Positions 16,629-27,061 are shown, counted from the first letter of the stretch. The stretch: DNA of 64,000 bases from JAWPMV01 sp038527215 (GCA_038527215.1 JBCBGC010000008.1:41434-105433); one strand, 5' to 3'. Translations and numbers: made by a program. Notes: generated by a model from the sequence alone, not told the origin.

Positions 16629-17611
16629 TTAATTATTCTCAATCAGGATTTCCAGGCTCCGTCGGACGATATCTCCCATGGTCTGGCACGGCTTAAATTG
16701 GTCATCTTCATAATGCAGGGCCAACTCTTCCTTAAGCTGCTCTATGTAGCCGGGCTTGGATAATTCACTGCGCACCATGTATTTCATCAGGTCCCGGATC
16801 TGCCGCATGGAATAGCGAATCCTGCTGGCGATCATAGCCCGCTCCTCCTTTTGATACTGCCGTACGGTCTCTGAAGTCATGTGCTTGAGCCCCACTTCAA
16901 TGATGGGCATATTCTGCTTGAAATATTGAGGCATGTAGATGCTCTTGCGCGGTTCGTAGCTCTGCTGATCAAAATCTATGGCCCGAATCCGGTAATGGAT
17001 GTCCTCAAAGTCGGGCATGATCTCAATCACAAAATTGCTGGAATGCATATCCCCCAGCAGGCGGATGAAGCATCTTTCGTTGAATTTGACAAATTCTTTG
17101 GCCAGACGAATCTCATTTTCCACCCGTCCTGGATTGAGGTAGTTTTGGATAAATTCCTCCCCTGGTATGCCCGCAATGTGCTCCTCAATCAAGGTGTCTC
17201 GGTCCACTACATAGGAAATGCGATTGGGAGAAAGCAAATGTTCCAATTCCAGGCCGTAAATCCGGGAAGCATCCGCCCGTTTGATATAGAAGTAGTCGAA
17301 GTTGTCATTGATCTTGTTGACAATCCGGACCCGGAAAGGTTGGGTATTGCCGTAGAGACAAAGGTCTATGCGGTCCACATAGAGGTGTTGCATCACCGAA
17401 AGATCTCCATTGNNNNNNNNNNCTGGGCAAAAAGCAGGGAGATCCACAAAGTATCGTTGCCATATTTATCGTACAGCGTGATACCATTCTGATATCGGAG
17501 CAAATCCGTATACATAATGGGCAGGTCCATTTCCCGTCCATATTGCTGAAGGTAGCGTCGTAATCCCCGGTCAATCTTGTAGGGGATTTTTTTCTCATTG
17601 ATGTGGGCCAT
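16629..17611 (-). CDS. Conserved protein with a kinase-like catalytic loop, interrupted by a scaffold gap
   Basis: The gene is split by 10 N at 17413-17422, and the reading frame differs on the two sides, so the gap length is not the true length. The 5' part (from ATG 17611, or 17656 with 15 more residues) reads MAHINEKKIPYKIDRGLRR ... LWISLLFAQ; the 3' part resumes at NGDLSVMQHLYVD and ends at 16629, about 330 aa in total. The stretch RLLGDMHSSNFV followed 15 or so residues later by RAIDFDQQSYEP resembles the HGDxxxxN...IDFD catalytic and metal motifs of aminoglycoside-phosphotransferase/HipA-type kinases. I do not recognise the family otherwise. It is divergent from the SGNH gene. Confidence 0.65.
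17413..17422. other. Scaffold gap (10 N)
   Basis: Ten ambiguous bases inside the kinase-like gene; flanking coding frames do not match, so an unknown number of bases is missing or misjoined. Confidence 1.
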
Positions 17612-17763
17612 AGATTTGTATCCTTTGCTGCAGGCTTCAAGGCCTATTCTAGCCATTTTTTCGCATATTTTCCTTTTTTCCTATTCTTTCTTCCTTTCAT
17701 GGCCCATTCTCTTCGGCAATGGTATTATTTTTGCCTCTCCCAAGGCCGGCAAGTAAAACTTCC

Positions 17764-19257
17764 ATGCCCGTAAAAAAATCACCGTATTACTTCATCCTAG
17801 GACTCTTGTGCTGGATTGCCACGTGGCAACATAGCCAGGCGCAGCCATTATCTTCTGCTTATGAGCGTTATGCTTTTCTCCGGGGAGATATTAACCTGAT
17901 TGACAACAACTTTCGGGGGCTACAGCATTTTTACCACCAACTTTCTCTGCTGGAAAATGGCCGAAGGCAAAAGGTCAACATCGTGCACATCGGCGATTCC
18001 CATATTCAGGCTGACTGGTTTTCTGGTCGGTTGCGGATGGCTTTGCAAAAGCAATTTGGGGCAGCAGGCCGAGGGCTGGTATTTCCGTATCAGGTGGCTC
18101 GGACCAATAGTCCTGACGATTTGTTTACTTCCAGCAACGTAAAGTGGGAGGTACAGCGCAATATTGGTTCCCAAAGCTCCTTGCCTACAGGCGTGAGCGG
18201 GATCAGCCTTCGGACCCAAACGCCGCATTTCATTTTAAAGGTTGGCGTAGGAGACAATCCTTTTGGGATTGACTACACCTTTGACAGGGTGGGGGTGTTT
18301 ACAGAAAAAGGCAGAGAAAATTTTCAGCTGTATGCCAGCCCCTCAGCCAGGGCTTTCCCCGGTTTGAGTAAAGCGAGCAGTACAGATAACAGCAAACTAC
18401 ACGAGGTGAGGTCGGGAGAAAACCTGACCGAAATTGCCGCCAAATATAATGTGGCCATAGATGATTTGATTACCTGGAATCGCTTAGCTGGGAGTACCAT
18501 TTATGCTGGCAAACGGCTGATCGTGGAAGCCCCTAAAGGAGGGACGCCCACCCCGGCCCGGGACCGGAGCCTGAATGAATCCGTGCCCCTGGATTTTCGG
18601 AATTCTGCGCAGGACGCTACCCGATTTTTGGCACAGACTACGCTACCGAGAGCAGTCAGTACTGTCTACTTGCGGGGCAAAAAAGAGGAAAGTATCCAGC
18701 GACAAACGGTCCTTTATGGGCTGGTGTTGGAGAATAGCCAGCGTCGGGGCATCCTTTACCACAATATTGGTGTCAACGGGGCCAAGTTTTCTGACTTTAA
18801 CCGGGGACGTCATTTTATGCAGCAGGTAGGCGCTTTGGAGCCAGATCTCATCATCGTTTCCTTAGGGACCAATGAAGCTGCTAACCGAGCCTTTGGCCGT
18901 CGGGCTTTCTACCAGGCCATAGACGAGATGATCTATCAGATCAACCAATATGCGCCCCATGCGGCTATTTTGTTCACTACGCCACCGGATGCCTATTACG
19001 CCCGCCAAAGACATAACAGCAACGTAGAACTGGCTCGGGATGTATTGCAGGAATATGCCTTCAACCATGACCTGGCTTGTTGGAACTTTTATGATATCAT
19101 GGGGGGAACGGATGCGATTCAGGATTGGCATAAAGAAGGCCTGGCACAACCAGACCACTTACATTTAACTCAGGAGGGATACGAATTACAAGGCGACCTG
19201 TTGTTTGAGGCGCTGATTAAGGGATATGGAAATTACCAGTCTGCTAAGTTTAGATAG
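17764..19257 (+). CDS. SGNH/GDSL-family hydrolase or O-acetyltransferase with an internal LysM domain
   Basis: A 497-aa exported enzyme. After a signal peptide (about 1-27, ending HSQAQ), SGNH block I appears as VNIVHIGDSHIQADWFSG with the nucleophilic Ser, block III as LIIVSLGTNEAANRAFG, and block V as QPDHLHLTQEGYELQ with the catalytic Asp and His. A LysM module (HEVRSGENLTEIAAKY ... GSTIYAGKRLIVEAP) is inserted in the middle, roughly residues 217-262, which points to peptidoglycan or chitin-like binding. The ATG at 17764 is preferred; 17719 would add 15 residues. The MBOAT gene overlaps its 3' end by 32 bases. Together they likely acetylate or deacetylate an envelope glycan, as in PatA/PatB-type systems (inference). 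Confidence 0.85.
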   Translation: MPVKKSPYYFILGLLCWIATWQHSQAQPLSSAYERYAFLRGDINLIDNNFRGLQHFYHQLSLLENGRRQKVNIVHIGDSHIQADWFSGRLRMALQKQFGAAGRGLVFPYQVARTNSPDDLFTSSNVKWEVQRNIGSQSSLPTGVSGISLRTQTPHFILKVGVGDNPFGIDYTFDRVGVFTEKGRENFQLYASPSARAFPGLSKASSTDNSKLHEVRSGENLTEIAAKYNVAIDDLITWNRLAGSTIYAGKRLIVEAPKGGTPTPARDRSLNESVPLDFRNSAQDATRFLAQTTLPRAVSTVYLRGKKEESIQRQTVLYGLVLENSQRRGILYHNIGVNGAKFSDFNRGRHFMQQVGALEPDLIIVSLGTNEAANRAFGRRAFYQAIDEMIYQINQYAPHAAILFTTPPDAYYARQRHNSNVELARDVLQEYAFNHDLACWNFYDIMGGTDAIQDWHKEGLAQPDHLHLTQEGYELQGDLLFEALIKGYGNYQSAKFR

Positions 19258-20845
19258 TCTGCGGGAACTGCTGGTGTATGACCCTGAGCGACCGCTGCTG
19301 TTTCATACCGGGCAATTTCTTTTTTTGTTTCTCATTTTCATGGGAGTATATCTGGTCGTGGTAGACCGGAAACCGCTGCGTATTGTCTGGGTACTGGCTT
19401 TCTCCCTCTTTTTCTACTATAAATCCAGTGGGCTTTATTTTCTCCTGCTCCTGGTCTCCACAGCAATAGACTTTGTGCTGGGGCAGTTGATTTATGGCTC
19501 CACCCAACTGAAACGAAGGCGGCTCTATTTGTTGATGTCGATTCTTTCCAACCTGGGGATGTTGGCTGTATTCAAATACGCCAATTTTTTCATCGACTCC
19601 CTCAACACCTTCATGACCGACCCCTTGGATGCGGTCAATATCATCCTGCCGGTAGGAATTTCCTTTTTTACCTTCCAGACGATGAGCTATACCATCGATA
19701 TCTACCGCAAGAAATTAGATCCGGTGGACAATATCGTGGACTTCGGCTTTTTCGTCAGTTTCTTCCCGCAGTTGGTGGCGGGTCCGATCGTCCGGGCTTC
19801 GCAATTCCTTCCGCAGGTCAGACAGGACATCCTGGTAACCCGGGAAGATGTCGGGCGAGGCTTTTTGCTGATCTGTATTGGCTTGTTCAAAAAAGGGGTT
19901 ATTTCAGATTTTATTGCGACCCACTTTGTGGATAGCATCTTTGAAGTGCCTGCGCTGCATACCGGCTTTGAGAACCTCATGGCGGTATACGGGTATGCGC
20001 TTCAGATATACTGTGATTTCTCCGGCTATTCCGACATGGCCATTGGCATCGGTCTGCTCCTGGGCTACCGCCTGCCGATCAACTTCAACGCCCCTTATCA
20101 ATCCTCCAGCATTCAGGAATTCTGGCGGAGATGGCATATCTCGCTTTCCTCTTGGTTGCGAGACTACTTATATATCTCTCTGGGAGGAAATCGTAGGGGA
20201 AAATTCCGCACCTATCTCAACCTGATGATTACCATGGTATTGGGAGGTTTGTGGCATGGGGCGGCCTGGCGCTTTGTGGTGTGGGGCTTCTTGCATGGCA
20301 TTGCCCTGGCCCTGGATCGCATGCTCAAGGATGCCCGTATCTGGGTCAAAACCCAGCTTTCCATGGCGCTCGATACCTTGGATCAGTTGATGCTAAAAGG
20401 GGACGAATTGGAATCAGAAGCCAAGCTACTGAACTGGTTCCGGCAGGCACGTTGGTTTATGCAAGGCTGGTTTACCCTGGTCCTCAGCGTAGCGGCTCAT
20501 GTATTTGGGGTGATTTTTACCTTTCACTTTGTCTGTTTGTGTTGGGTGTTTTTCCGGGCGGAATCCTTTGACCTAGCCTGGGATATGTTGGAAAATATTT
20601 ACCTCAACTTCAAAGGTGATGTTGCCTGGCAAGTCATGACTGAAAATCGCTCCTTTTTCCTCTTCATGCTATTGGGCTATACCTTACATTTTCTGCCGGA
20701 TGATTTGGATATCCTGGTGGAAAAATATTTTGTCCGTTCCCACATGGTGGTGAAATCTGCCATCATTGCCATCATTATCTTCATGGTGATTCTGGTCCAA
20801 AGTGGGTTGGATATTCCGCAGAAGTTCATTTACTATCAGTTTTAG
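19226..20845 (+). CDS. MBOAT-family membrane O-acyltransferase (AlgI/PatA-like)
   Basis: A 539-aa polytopic inner-membrane protein that moves acyl groups across the membrane. Family marks: PVGISFFTFQTMSYTIDIYR, FFPQLVAGPIVRASQFLPQ, YCDFSGYSDMAIGIGLLLG, IQEFWRRWHISLSSWLRDYL, and the catalytic His region GGLWHGAAWRFVVWGFLHG. The C-terminal half contains a longer cytosolic loop (DRMLKDARIWVKTQLSMAL...) before the last helices. The start ATG lies inside the SGNH gene (32-base overlap), so the two are translationally coupled. Expected job: deliver acetyl groups to the exported SGNH partner for glycan O-acetylation. Confidence 0.93.
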   Translation: MEITSLLSLDSLRELLVYDPERPLLFHTGQFLFLFLIFMGVYLVVVDRKPLRIVWVLAFSLFFYYKSSGLYFLLLLVSTAIDFVLGQLIYGSTQLKRRRLYLLMSILSNLGMLAVFKYANFFIDSLNTFMTDPLDAVNIILPVGISFFTFQTMSYTIDIYRKKLDPVDNIVDFGFFVSFFPQLVAGPIVRASQFLPQVRQDILVTREDVGRGFLLICIGLFKKGVISDFIATHFVDSIFEVPALHTGFENLMAVYGYALQIYCDFSGYSDMAIGIGLLLGYRLPINFNAPYQSSSIQEFWRRWHISLSSWLRDYLYISLGGNRRGKFRTYLNLMITMVLGGLWHGAAWRFVVWGFLHGIALALDRMLKDARIWVKTQLSMALDTLDQLMLKGDELESEAKLLNWFRQARWFMQGWFTLVLSVAAHVFGVIFTFHFVCLCWVFFRAESFDLAWDMLENIYLNFKGDVAWQVMTENRSFFLFMLLGYTLHFLPDDLDILVEKYFVRSHMVVKSAIIAIIIFMVILVQSGLDIPQKFIYYQF

Positions 20846-20886
20846 GACGAAAAGTGCAGGATAATGAGGAAGGGCGAAATACCTTC

Positions 20887-20918
20887 CTTGTCCGTTGTTT
20901 CCCGGATTTGTAACTTTC
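20887..20918 (+). promoter_or_regulatory. Putative promoter of the alpha-2-macroglobulin gene
   Basis: CTTG at 20887-20890, a 20-base spacer and TAACTTTC at 20911-20918, close to TTTG-N20-TAnnTTTG. The ATG is about 90 bases downstream. Confidence 0.3.
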
Positions 20919-21010
20919 TTATCTTCTGATCATCCAAAAGGAAATCAGTTGAATAAAATACATGCGACAAGCCTGCGTTATCCCCTCAAGTGGACTTCAA
21001 CCCTTCTACT

Positions 21011-24000
21011 ATGAAACAGCTTCTGGCAGTTGCCCTCACCCTCTTTATAGCCAGTTTTGCTATGGATGCCTTTAGTCAATCTCAAGACTGGGAAAAAGCC
21101 TGGAAACAGGTAGACTCGCTCAAACGGGACAACCTTTTTAAGGACGCCCGGAAAGTGGTAGATGAACTCTATGTACAGGCCCGGGAACAAGCGCTTCCCC
21201 TTCAGCAAATCAAGGCGCTGAGTTACCTGACTCAATTCGAAGCCGTAACCGGACAAAACGCGGATTCTACGAATATTGCCCGGCTGGAGGCGGCCTTGGA
21301 TGAAATGGAGGGCAATGCCCGGAGTATCCTGACTTCCTTATTGGCCGAAGTGTATTGGGCGTATTACCAGAACCATCGCTATCAGATCCTGGAGCGAACC
21401 TACACGGAGGAAGCTCCGGAGGATTTTCAGACCTGGGATATGCGGAGGTTTATGGACAAAATCAGCCAGCTGTACTTCCTGTCGCTGGCGGACAAAAAAA
21501 GCCTGCAAGCCACCCCGGTCCGTGAGGTTGAATTGATTTTACGTACCCAGAAGGAATCTCCCACCTACAGACCGACTTTATATGACCTGCTAGCTCATCG
21601 GGCCATAGATTTTTTTATTACCGGCACCTCGGAACTGGTCCAACCCAAGAATCCTTTTGTCCTGAAGGATACGGAAACCCTGATTGCCAGAACCAATTTT
21701 ATCCGGAAAAAATGGCCTACGACCGATACCACTTCCTTTCGCTTATATACGCTGCAACTGTTCCAGGAACTGCTGAGGTTACATGGAGAGGGAGAAGATC
21801 CTTCCGCCTTGATCGATGTAGAATTGAAGCGCTTTGCCTATTTGAAAGGGCAGGCTGTAGGGGGACAAAAAGATCGCCTCTATCTGCTGCGCCTCAAGGA
21901 ACTGGCGGAGCTTTATCGCATCCATCCCGCCTCAGCGGAAGTAAATTTCGCCATTGCCAGGGAATATGAAGCGCGGGTGGAAAGACAAGAAGGAAGTGAA
22001 GAAATCACCCTCAAGGCAGCCCATGCCCTGGCCACCAGTGCGATGGAAAAGTTTCCTGAGTCCTTTGGGGCGCGCCAGTGTCAACTCCTTCTCAAACGAC
22101 TGGAAGCAAAACATCTGAGTGCGGAAGTCGAGGAGGCGCATATTCCTGGCCAGCCGATTCCGCTCATGGTAGGCTACAAAAACCTCGATAAGGTATTTCT
22201 CACCGTGTATCCCGAAATCGACTTCAGTGGAGCCCGGACTCAGAAAGAAAAAATAGACCGGCTCAAATCTGCAACGCCCATTCGAGCTGGCAGGAGCCTT
22301 AGCTTAAGAGATGAGCAGGATTTTACGGGCCATACGACCATCGTGCCGGTCAAAGCTTTGACCCCAGGTACCTATACCCTCGTCGTGAATAGCGAGGAGA
22401 GCTTGGACGGAGAGGGCCTGATCAGCTATGCAATCCTAAAAAGCACCCGTATCGCTGTCACGAAGAAAGTAGCTCAGGATGAGGAAAGAAGTATGGAACT
22501 ACGGGTGGTAGATCGGGAAAGCGGCAAGCCACTCAAGGGCGCAAAAGTAACCGCCTTTACCTGGGATTACAACAATCCGGAAAGAGCGCCCGTGGGACCT
22601 CCGCAGGAAACGGATGCGCAGGGATACATAAAGATTCGAAAGGGAGAAAGCGAGGGCCGATATCTGGGGGCCAACATTACCTACCTCAATAACGACTATC
22701 TGCTAGGCAGAACGTTTATGCCCTCGGCCTATTCGGATAATCGCTATCGTCCCGAGGTTCAAAGCTATCTGTTTACGGATAGGAAAATCTACCGACCTGG
22801 GCAGACGATTTATTTTAAAGCCCTGGTACTTTCTCGTCAGGATCAGCAGCCTGAAATTAAGGCCAAACACCCCGTGGAAGTTCGCTTCTTTGATCCCAAC
22901 CAGCAGGAAGTAGGCAAGCTCAAGCTCACCACCAACGAATTTGGCTCGGTACAGGGAAGTTTCGTTGCGCCTCAGACTGGCTTGACGGGTAACATGCGGT
23001 TGGTGGTAGAGGGCGGTGCCACTTCCATTAGCGTGGAGGAATACAAGCGCCCCAAGTTTGAAACCACCTTTTTGCCCATTACGGGCACATATCAGCTCAA
23101 CAGTGAAGTAGCGGTTACGGGACAGGCCAAAGCCTACGCAGGATCAAATATTGATGGAGCCATCGTACGCTACCGGGTGATTCGCGAGACCAGTTATCCC
23201 TATTTCTGGGGATACTTTCGCAGGCCTTATCCCCGAACGCCTCAGCAGGAAATCCTCTCTGGTGAGACTTCCACTGATGCTGAAGGCAAATTCACCTTCA
23301 CCTTCGAAGCCCAACCCGATCCTCAAAGCGAGCGGGATTTATTGCCCGTATTTCGCTATCAAATCAGCGCTGATGTAGTAGATATTAGTGGCGAAACACA
23401 ATCCGCCAGTACGGCTCTGAGCATCGGCTACACCAGCCTTCAGGCAGATTGGAATGTCCCCAAAACGGTGGACCTGGCTCGGGCTGAGAAATTCGATTTG
23501 TCTATCACCAATTTAAGCGGGCAAAAGGCGCGTGCCAGCACCCAACTGGTACTGCAGGCTCTCCAGGCGCCAAAGCGCAATTTCAGGCCCCGTAAATGGA
23601 CAGAGGTGGATCAACATATTCTGAGTCAGGCGGAGTTTTATGAAAAATTTCCTTTTGACCAATACGAAGATGAAGGCAAACCGGAAAACTGGACGGCCAC
23701 TACCTTAAGAACCCGCACCATAGAAGTAGAGGGCAAAAGCACCCAGGATTGGAGCGATTGGCTAACCGACCTTGATCCCGGCCATTATGCCCTGGAATGG
23801 ACCATCAATGATCCCAGTGGGGAACTGATTAAGAAAAAAGCCATCCTGGAAGTGGTCAATTCTGACCGCAAGAAACGCGACTTAAGCGGCGTCCTTTCTT
23901 ATCACCTCAGTCAAACCACCGCCCAGCCCGGAGAAACGGTGCAGCTAAGCCTGTCTACTTCGGAAAAAAAGACCTGGGTAATCTATGAATTGGCACAAGG

Positions 24001-27000
24001 AGGGAAACTCCTGGATCGACAATTCCTCAAACTCAAAAGAAAAAAGAAAAGCTTCCTGACCATCCCGATTAAAGAATCCCACCGGGGCAATATTCAGATT
24101 ACCGTGACTGGGGTCAAAAACAACGCGGCATATCTTTACAGTGAGCGCATCCAGGTGCCATGGACCAACAAGCAACTTCAATTGAGCTGGTCTACCTTTA
24201 GAGATAAGCTAACCCCCGGTCAGGATGAACAATGGAAACTCACCATCAAGGGCCCTCAAAAAGAAGCGGTGGCGGCAGAAATGGTAGCCACCTTATATGA
24301 TGCCTCCCTCGATGTCTTCCGCAGCAACAGCTTTGGGCTGGACCTTTACCCCACTTACCAGGTTCGATCTGTTTGGGAAACCGGCTCAGGCTTTAGACTG
24401 CAGAGAGCCAATTACCTGACCGGGAATAACAACTACTATGGGTATGGCGCTTTAAGGCGTGGCTATGATCGACTGATCACCATGCAAAACTTCTACGGCT
24501 TTCGGCCCCGCATGGCGCGGAATGCGCCTATGCCGATGGCTGATAATGAAGTAATGGCATTAAGTTACGTACATTCCGCCGATGCTGAAATGGATGATTT
24601 TGATCAGGATGGGGTGGTCGCTTCCAAAGCGGAAGCTGGCAATGTATCTATGGAATCCGAAGGAGAACCCGGCGGAGCGTCGGAAGTATCTTTGCCGCCT
24701 ACCATCCGCACCAACTTAGAGGAAACCGCCTTTTTCTTCCCCCAACTCCAAACCGATGAGGAAGGGAATATTGTGCTGAACTTCACCATTCCTGAGGCGC
24801 TGACCCGCTGGAAATTCCTGGGTTTGGCCCACACCAAGGAATTGCAGATGGGGACCCTGGGTGGCGAAACGGTCACGCAAAAAGAATTGATGGTCTTTCC
24901 CAACCTGCCTCGTTTCCTGCGTGAAGGGGATGAACTGGCCCTGAGTGCCAAAGTCAGCAACCTGACGGAGGAGGATATGGACGGGACAGCTGAAGTGAGA
25001 TTGCTGGACGCTTTTAGCCTGCAACCCATCCATCAATCATTCGGCCTGACCAAAAGAGAGCAAGCCTTCTCGGTCAAAGCAGGACAGAGCACGCCCCTAA
25101 GCTGGGATATCAAGGTGCCGGAAAACGTACCTGCTTTAATCGTGCAAATCCTGGCCAAGACGGATAAGTTTTCAGATGGAGAGGAAAATGCCCTACCCAT
25201 CCTGAAAAATCGTCTGATGGTGACCGAATCTATTCCGCTGGCGGTTCGAGGCATGGAAACCAAGGAATTTGTCTTCGAAAAACTCGTGGCTTCTGATTCT
25301 TCTTCCACCTTGCAACACCAGCAACTGACCCTTGAGTTTACCTCCAATCCCGCTTGGTATGCCGTGCAGGCCCTGCCTTATTTGATGGAATATCCTTTTG
25401 ACTGCACCGAGCAGATCTTCAGCCGCTTCTACGCCAATAGCCTGGCTTCTCATGTGGCCAACAGCTCCCCGCGCATTCAGCAGGTGTTCAATCAGTGGAA
25501 GCAGCAAAAAATCGCCGATGATGGCAGCCTGTTGTCTCAATTGGAAAAAAATCAAGAGCTGAAAGGCGTCCTGCTGGAAGAAACTCCCTGGGTACTCAAT
25601 GCCCGCTCAGAGCGTGAACGTAAGCAGCGCATCGGCCTGCTCTTCGATCTTAATCGTATGAGCAACGAACAGGCTCAGGCCTGGCGCAAGCTCAAAGATC
25701 GTCAACATAGCAGCGGTGCTTTTAGTTGGTTTCCGGGCATGCGTCCCAGCCGCTACATCACCCAACTCCTGGTAACCGGCATAGGTCACCTCCAGAAATT
25801 GGGCGTGGCTTACGCCAGTGGGAACCCTGAAATCGCGCAGACCACCAATAGCGCTATCCAATACCTGGACCGAGAAGTAGCCCAGGATTATAACCGCTTA
25901 AAAAGCCGCAAAGCTGAGATGGACAAGAATCATCTGAGCTACCACCATATCCAGTACCTGTACATGCGCACCTTTTTTAAGGATCAGGTGCAGACTGCGG
26001 GAACGGAAGAGGCCTTTGGGTACTACTACGGACAGGCGCAGACGTACTGGCGAGACCAGTCCCAGTATATGCAGGGCATGCTGTCCCTGGTGTTCCATCG
26101 CAATGGAGACCAGACGCTGGCAGCGCAAGTGCTCAAAGGGCTCAAGCAAAGTGCCGTGATGAATGAAGCCCTGGGCATGTATTGGAAAGATATGTCGGCG
26201 GGTTGGTTTTGGTATCAGGCCCCCATCGAACGCCATGCCTTAATGATCGAAGCCTTTAATGAAATAACCAAAGACCTCGAAACAGTCGACGAGTTGAAAA
26301 TCTGGTTGCTGAAAAATAAGCAGACCCACGATTGGAAGACCACCCGGGCTACTTCTGCTGCCGTGCAGGCGCTTTTGTCTACGGGCACTAACTGGCTGGA
26401 GCAAAACGAAGTGGTAGCTGTTACCCTGGGAGAAGTGGGCGTAGACCCCTTCCAGCGAGAAGATACCAAAGTAGAAGCAGGAACCGGTTATTTCAAAACG
26501 GCCTGGCAGGCGGAAGACATTCAGGCCAATATGGGCCAGATCAAGGTAAGCAAGAAGGACGAAGGCATTGCCTGGGGAGCCCTTTATTGGCAGTACTTTG
26601 AGCAGTTGGACAAAATCACCCCTGCTGCCACCCCGCTCAGCCTTAAAAAGGAATTGTTTGTCAAAATGAACAGTGAACAAGGGCCTCGCCTTATCACGAT
26701 CCAGGACAATTCCCAAGCCATCAAAAGAGGGGATCGGTTGGTAGTGCGCATTGAATTGCGGGTGGATCGCGGCATGGAGTACGTACACATGAAAGACCTG
26801 CGGGCTGCAGCTTTTGAGCCTACGCAAACTATTTCCCGATATCAATACAAAAATGGCTTAGGCTATTACCAGAGCACCCGGGACGTGGGGACAGACTTCT
26901 TCTTTGAGTATTTACCGGCAGGTACCCATGTCTTCGAATACGAATTACTTGCCACCCAGCAAGGTGATTTCTCCAATGGCATCACTACCATTCAGTGTAT

Positions 27001-27055
27001 GTACGCTCCGGAATTCACCTCGCACAGCGAAGGCATTCGCGTAAAAGTCGAATAG
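21011..27055 (+). CDS. Alpha-2-macroglobulin family protein with intact thioester motif
   Basis: A 2014-aa exported giant. From the ATG at 21011 a signal peptide (1-23, ending DAFSQ) is clear; a GTG at 20990 is less likely. The N-terminal ~370 residues are helical. MG-type beta domains follow, including the MG2-like stretch YLFTDRKIYRPGQTIYFKAL and a carboxypeptidase-regulatory-like insertion (ESGKPLKGAKVTAFTWD). The A2M signature region TRWKFLGLAHTKELQMG leads to the thioester YPFDCTEQIFSRFYANSL with C1465 and Q1468, then a toroid helical domain. Bacterial A2Ms trap attacking proteases in the periplasm. The usual neighbour PBP1C is absent. A long inverted repeat follows the stop. Confidence 0.93.
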   Translation: MKQLLAVALTLFIASFAMDAFSQSQDWEKAWKQVDSLKRDNLFKDARKVVDELYVQAREQALPLQQIKALSYLTQFEAVTGQNADSTNIARLEAALDEMEGNARSILTSLLAEVYWAYYQNHRYQILERTYTEEAPEDFQTWDMRRFMDKISQLYFLSLADKKSLQATPVREVELILRTQKESPTYRPTLYDLLAHRAIDFFITGTSELVQPKNPFVLKDTETLIARTNFIRKKWPTTDTTSFRLYTLQLFQELLRLHGEGEDPSALIDVELKRFAYLKGQAVGGQKDRLYLLRLKELAELYRIHPASAEVNFAIAREYEARVERQEGSEEITLKAAHALATSAMEKFPESFGARQCQLLLKRLEAKHLSAEVEEAHIPGQPIPLMVGYKNLDKVFLTVYPEIDFSGARTQKEKIDRLKSATPIRAGRSLSLRDEQDFTGHTTIVPVKALTPGTYTLVVNSEESLDGEGLISYAILKSTRIAVTKKVAQDEERSMELRVVDRESGKPLKGAKVTAFTWDYNNPERAPVGPPQETDAQGYIKIRKGESEGRYLGANITYLNNDYLLGRTFMPSAYSDNRYRPEVQSYLFTDRKIYRPGQTIYFKALVLSRQDQQPEIKAKHPVEVRFFDPNQQEVGKLKLTTNEFGSVQGSFVAPQTGLTGNMRLVVEGGATSISVEEYKRPKFETTFLPITGTYQLNSEVAVTGQAKAYAGSNIDGAIVRYRVIRETSYPYFWGYFRRPYPRTPQQEILSGETSTDAEGKFTFTFEAQPDPQSERDLLPVFRYQISADVVDISGETQSASTALSIGYTSLQADWNVPKTVDLARAEKFDLSITNLSGQKARASTQLVLQALQAPKRNFRPRKWTEVDQHILSQAEFYEKFPFDQYEDEGKPENWTATTLRTRTIEVEGKSTQDWSDWLTDLDPGHYALEWTINDPSGELIKKKAILEVVNSDRKKRDLSGVLSYHLSQTTAQPGETVQLSLSTSEKKTWVIYELAQGGKLLDRQFLKLKRKKKSFLTIPIKESHRGNIQITVTGVKNNAAYLYSERIQVPWTNKQLQLSWSTFRDKLTPGQDEQWKLTIKGPQKEAVAAEMVATLYDASLDVFRSNSFGLDLYPTYQVRSVWETGSGFRLQRANYLTGNNNYYGYGALRRGYDRLITMQNFYGFRPRMARNAPMPMADNEVMALSYVHSADAEMDDFDQDGVVASKAEAGNVSMESEGEPGGASEVSLPPTIRTNLEETAFFFPQLQTDEEGNIVLNFTIPEALTRWKFLGLAHTKELQMGTLGGETVTQKELMVFPNLPRFLREGDELALSAKVSNLTEEDMDGTAEVRLLDAFSLQPIHQSFGLTKREQAFSVKAGQSTPLSWDIKVPENVPALIVQILAKTDKFSDGEENALPILKNRLMVTESIPLAVRGMETKEFVFEKLVASDSSSTLQHQQLTLEFTSNPAWYAVQALPYLMEYPFDCTEQIFSRFYANSLASHVANSSPRIQQVFNQWKQQKIADDGSLLSQLEKNQELKGVLLEETPWVLNARSERERKQRIGLLFDLNRMSNEQAQAWRKLKDRQHSSGAFSWFPGMRPSRYITQLLVTGIGHLQKLGVAYASGNPEIAQTTNSAIQYLDREVAQDYNRLKSRKAEMDKNHLSYHHIQYLYMRTFFKDQVQTAGTEEAFGYYYGQAQTYWRDQSQYMQGMLSLVFHRNGDQTLAAQVLKGLKQSAVMNEALGMYWKDMSAGWFWYQAPIERHALMIEAFNEITKDLETVDELKIWLLKNKQTHDWKTTRATSAAVQALLSTGTNWLEQNEVVAVTLGEVGVDPFQREDTKVEAGTGYFKTAWQAEDIQANMGQIKVSKKDEGIAWGALYWQYFEQLDKITPAATPLSLKKELFVKMNSEQGPRLITIQDNSQAIKRGDRLVVRIELRVDRGMEYVHMKDLRAAAFEPTQTISRYQYKNGLGYYQSTRDVGTDFFFEYLPAGTHVFEYELLATQQGDFSNGITTIQCMYAPEFTSHSEGIRVKVE

Positions 27056-27061
27056 CTACCA

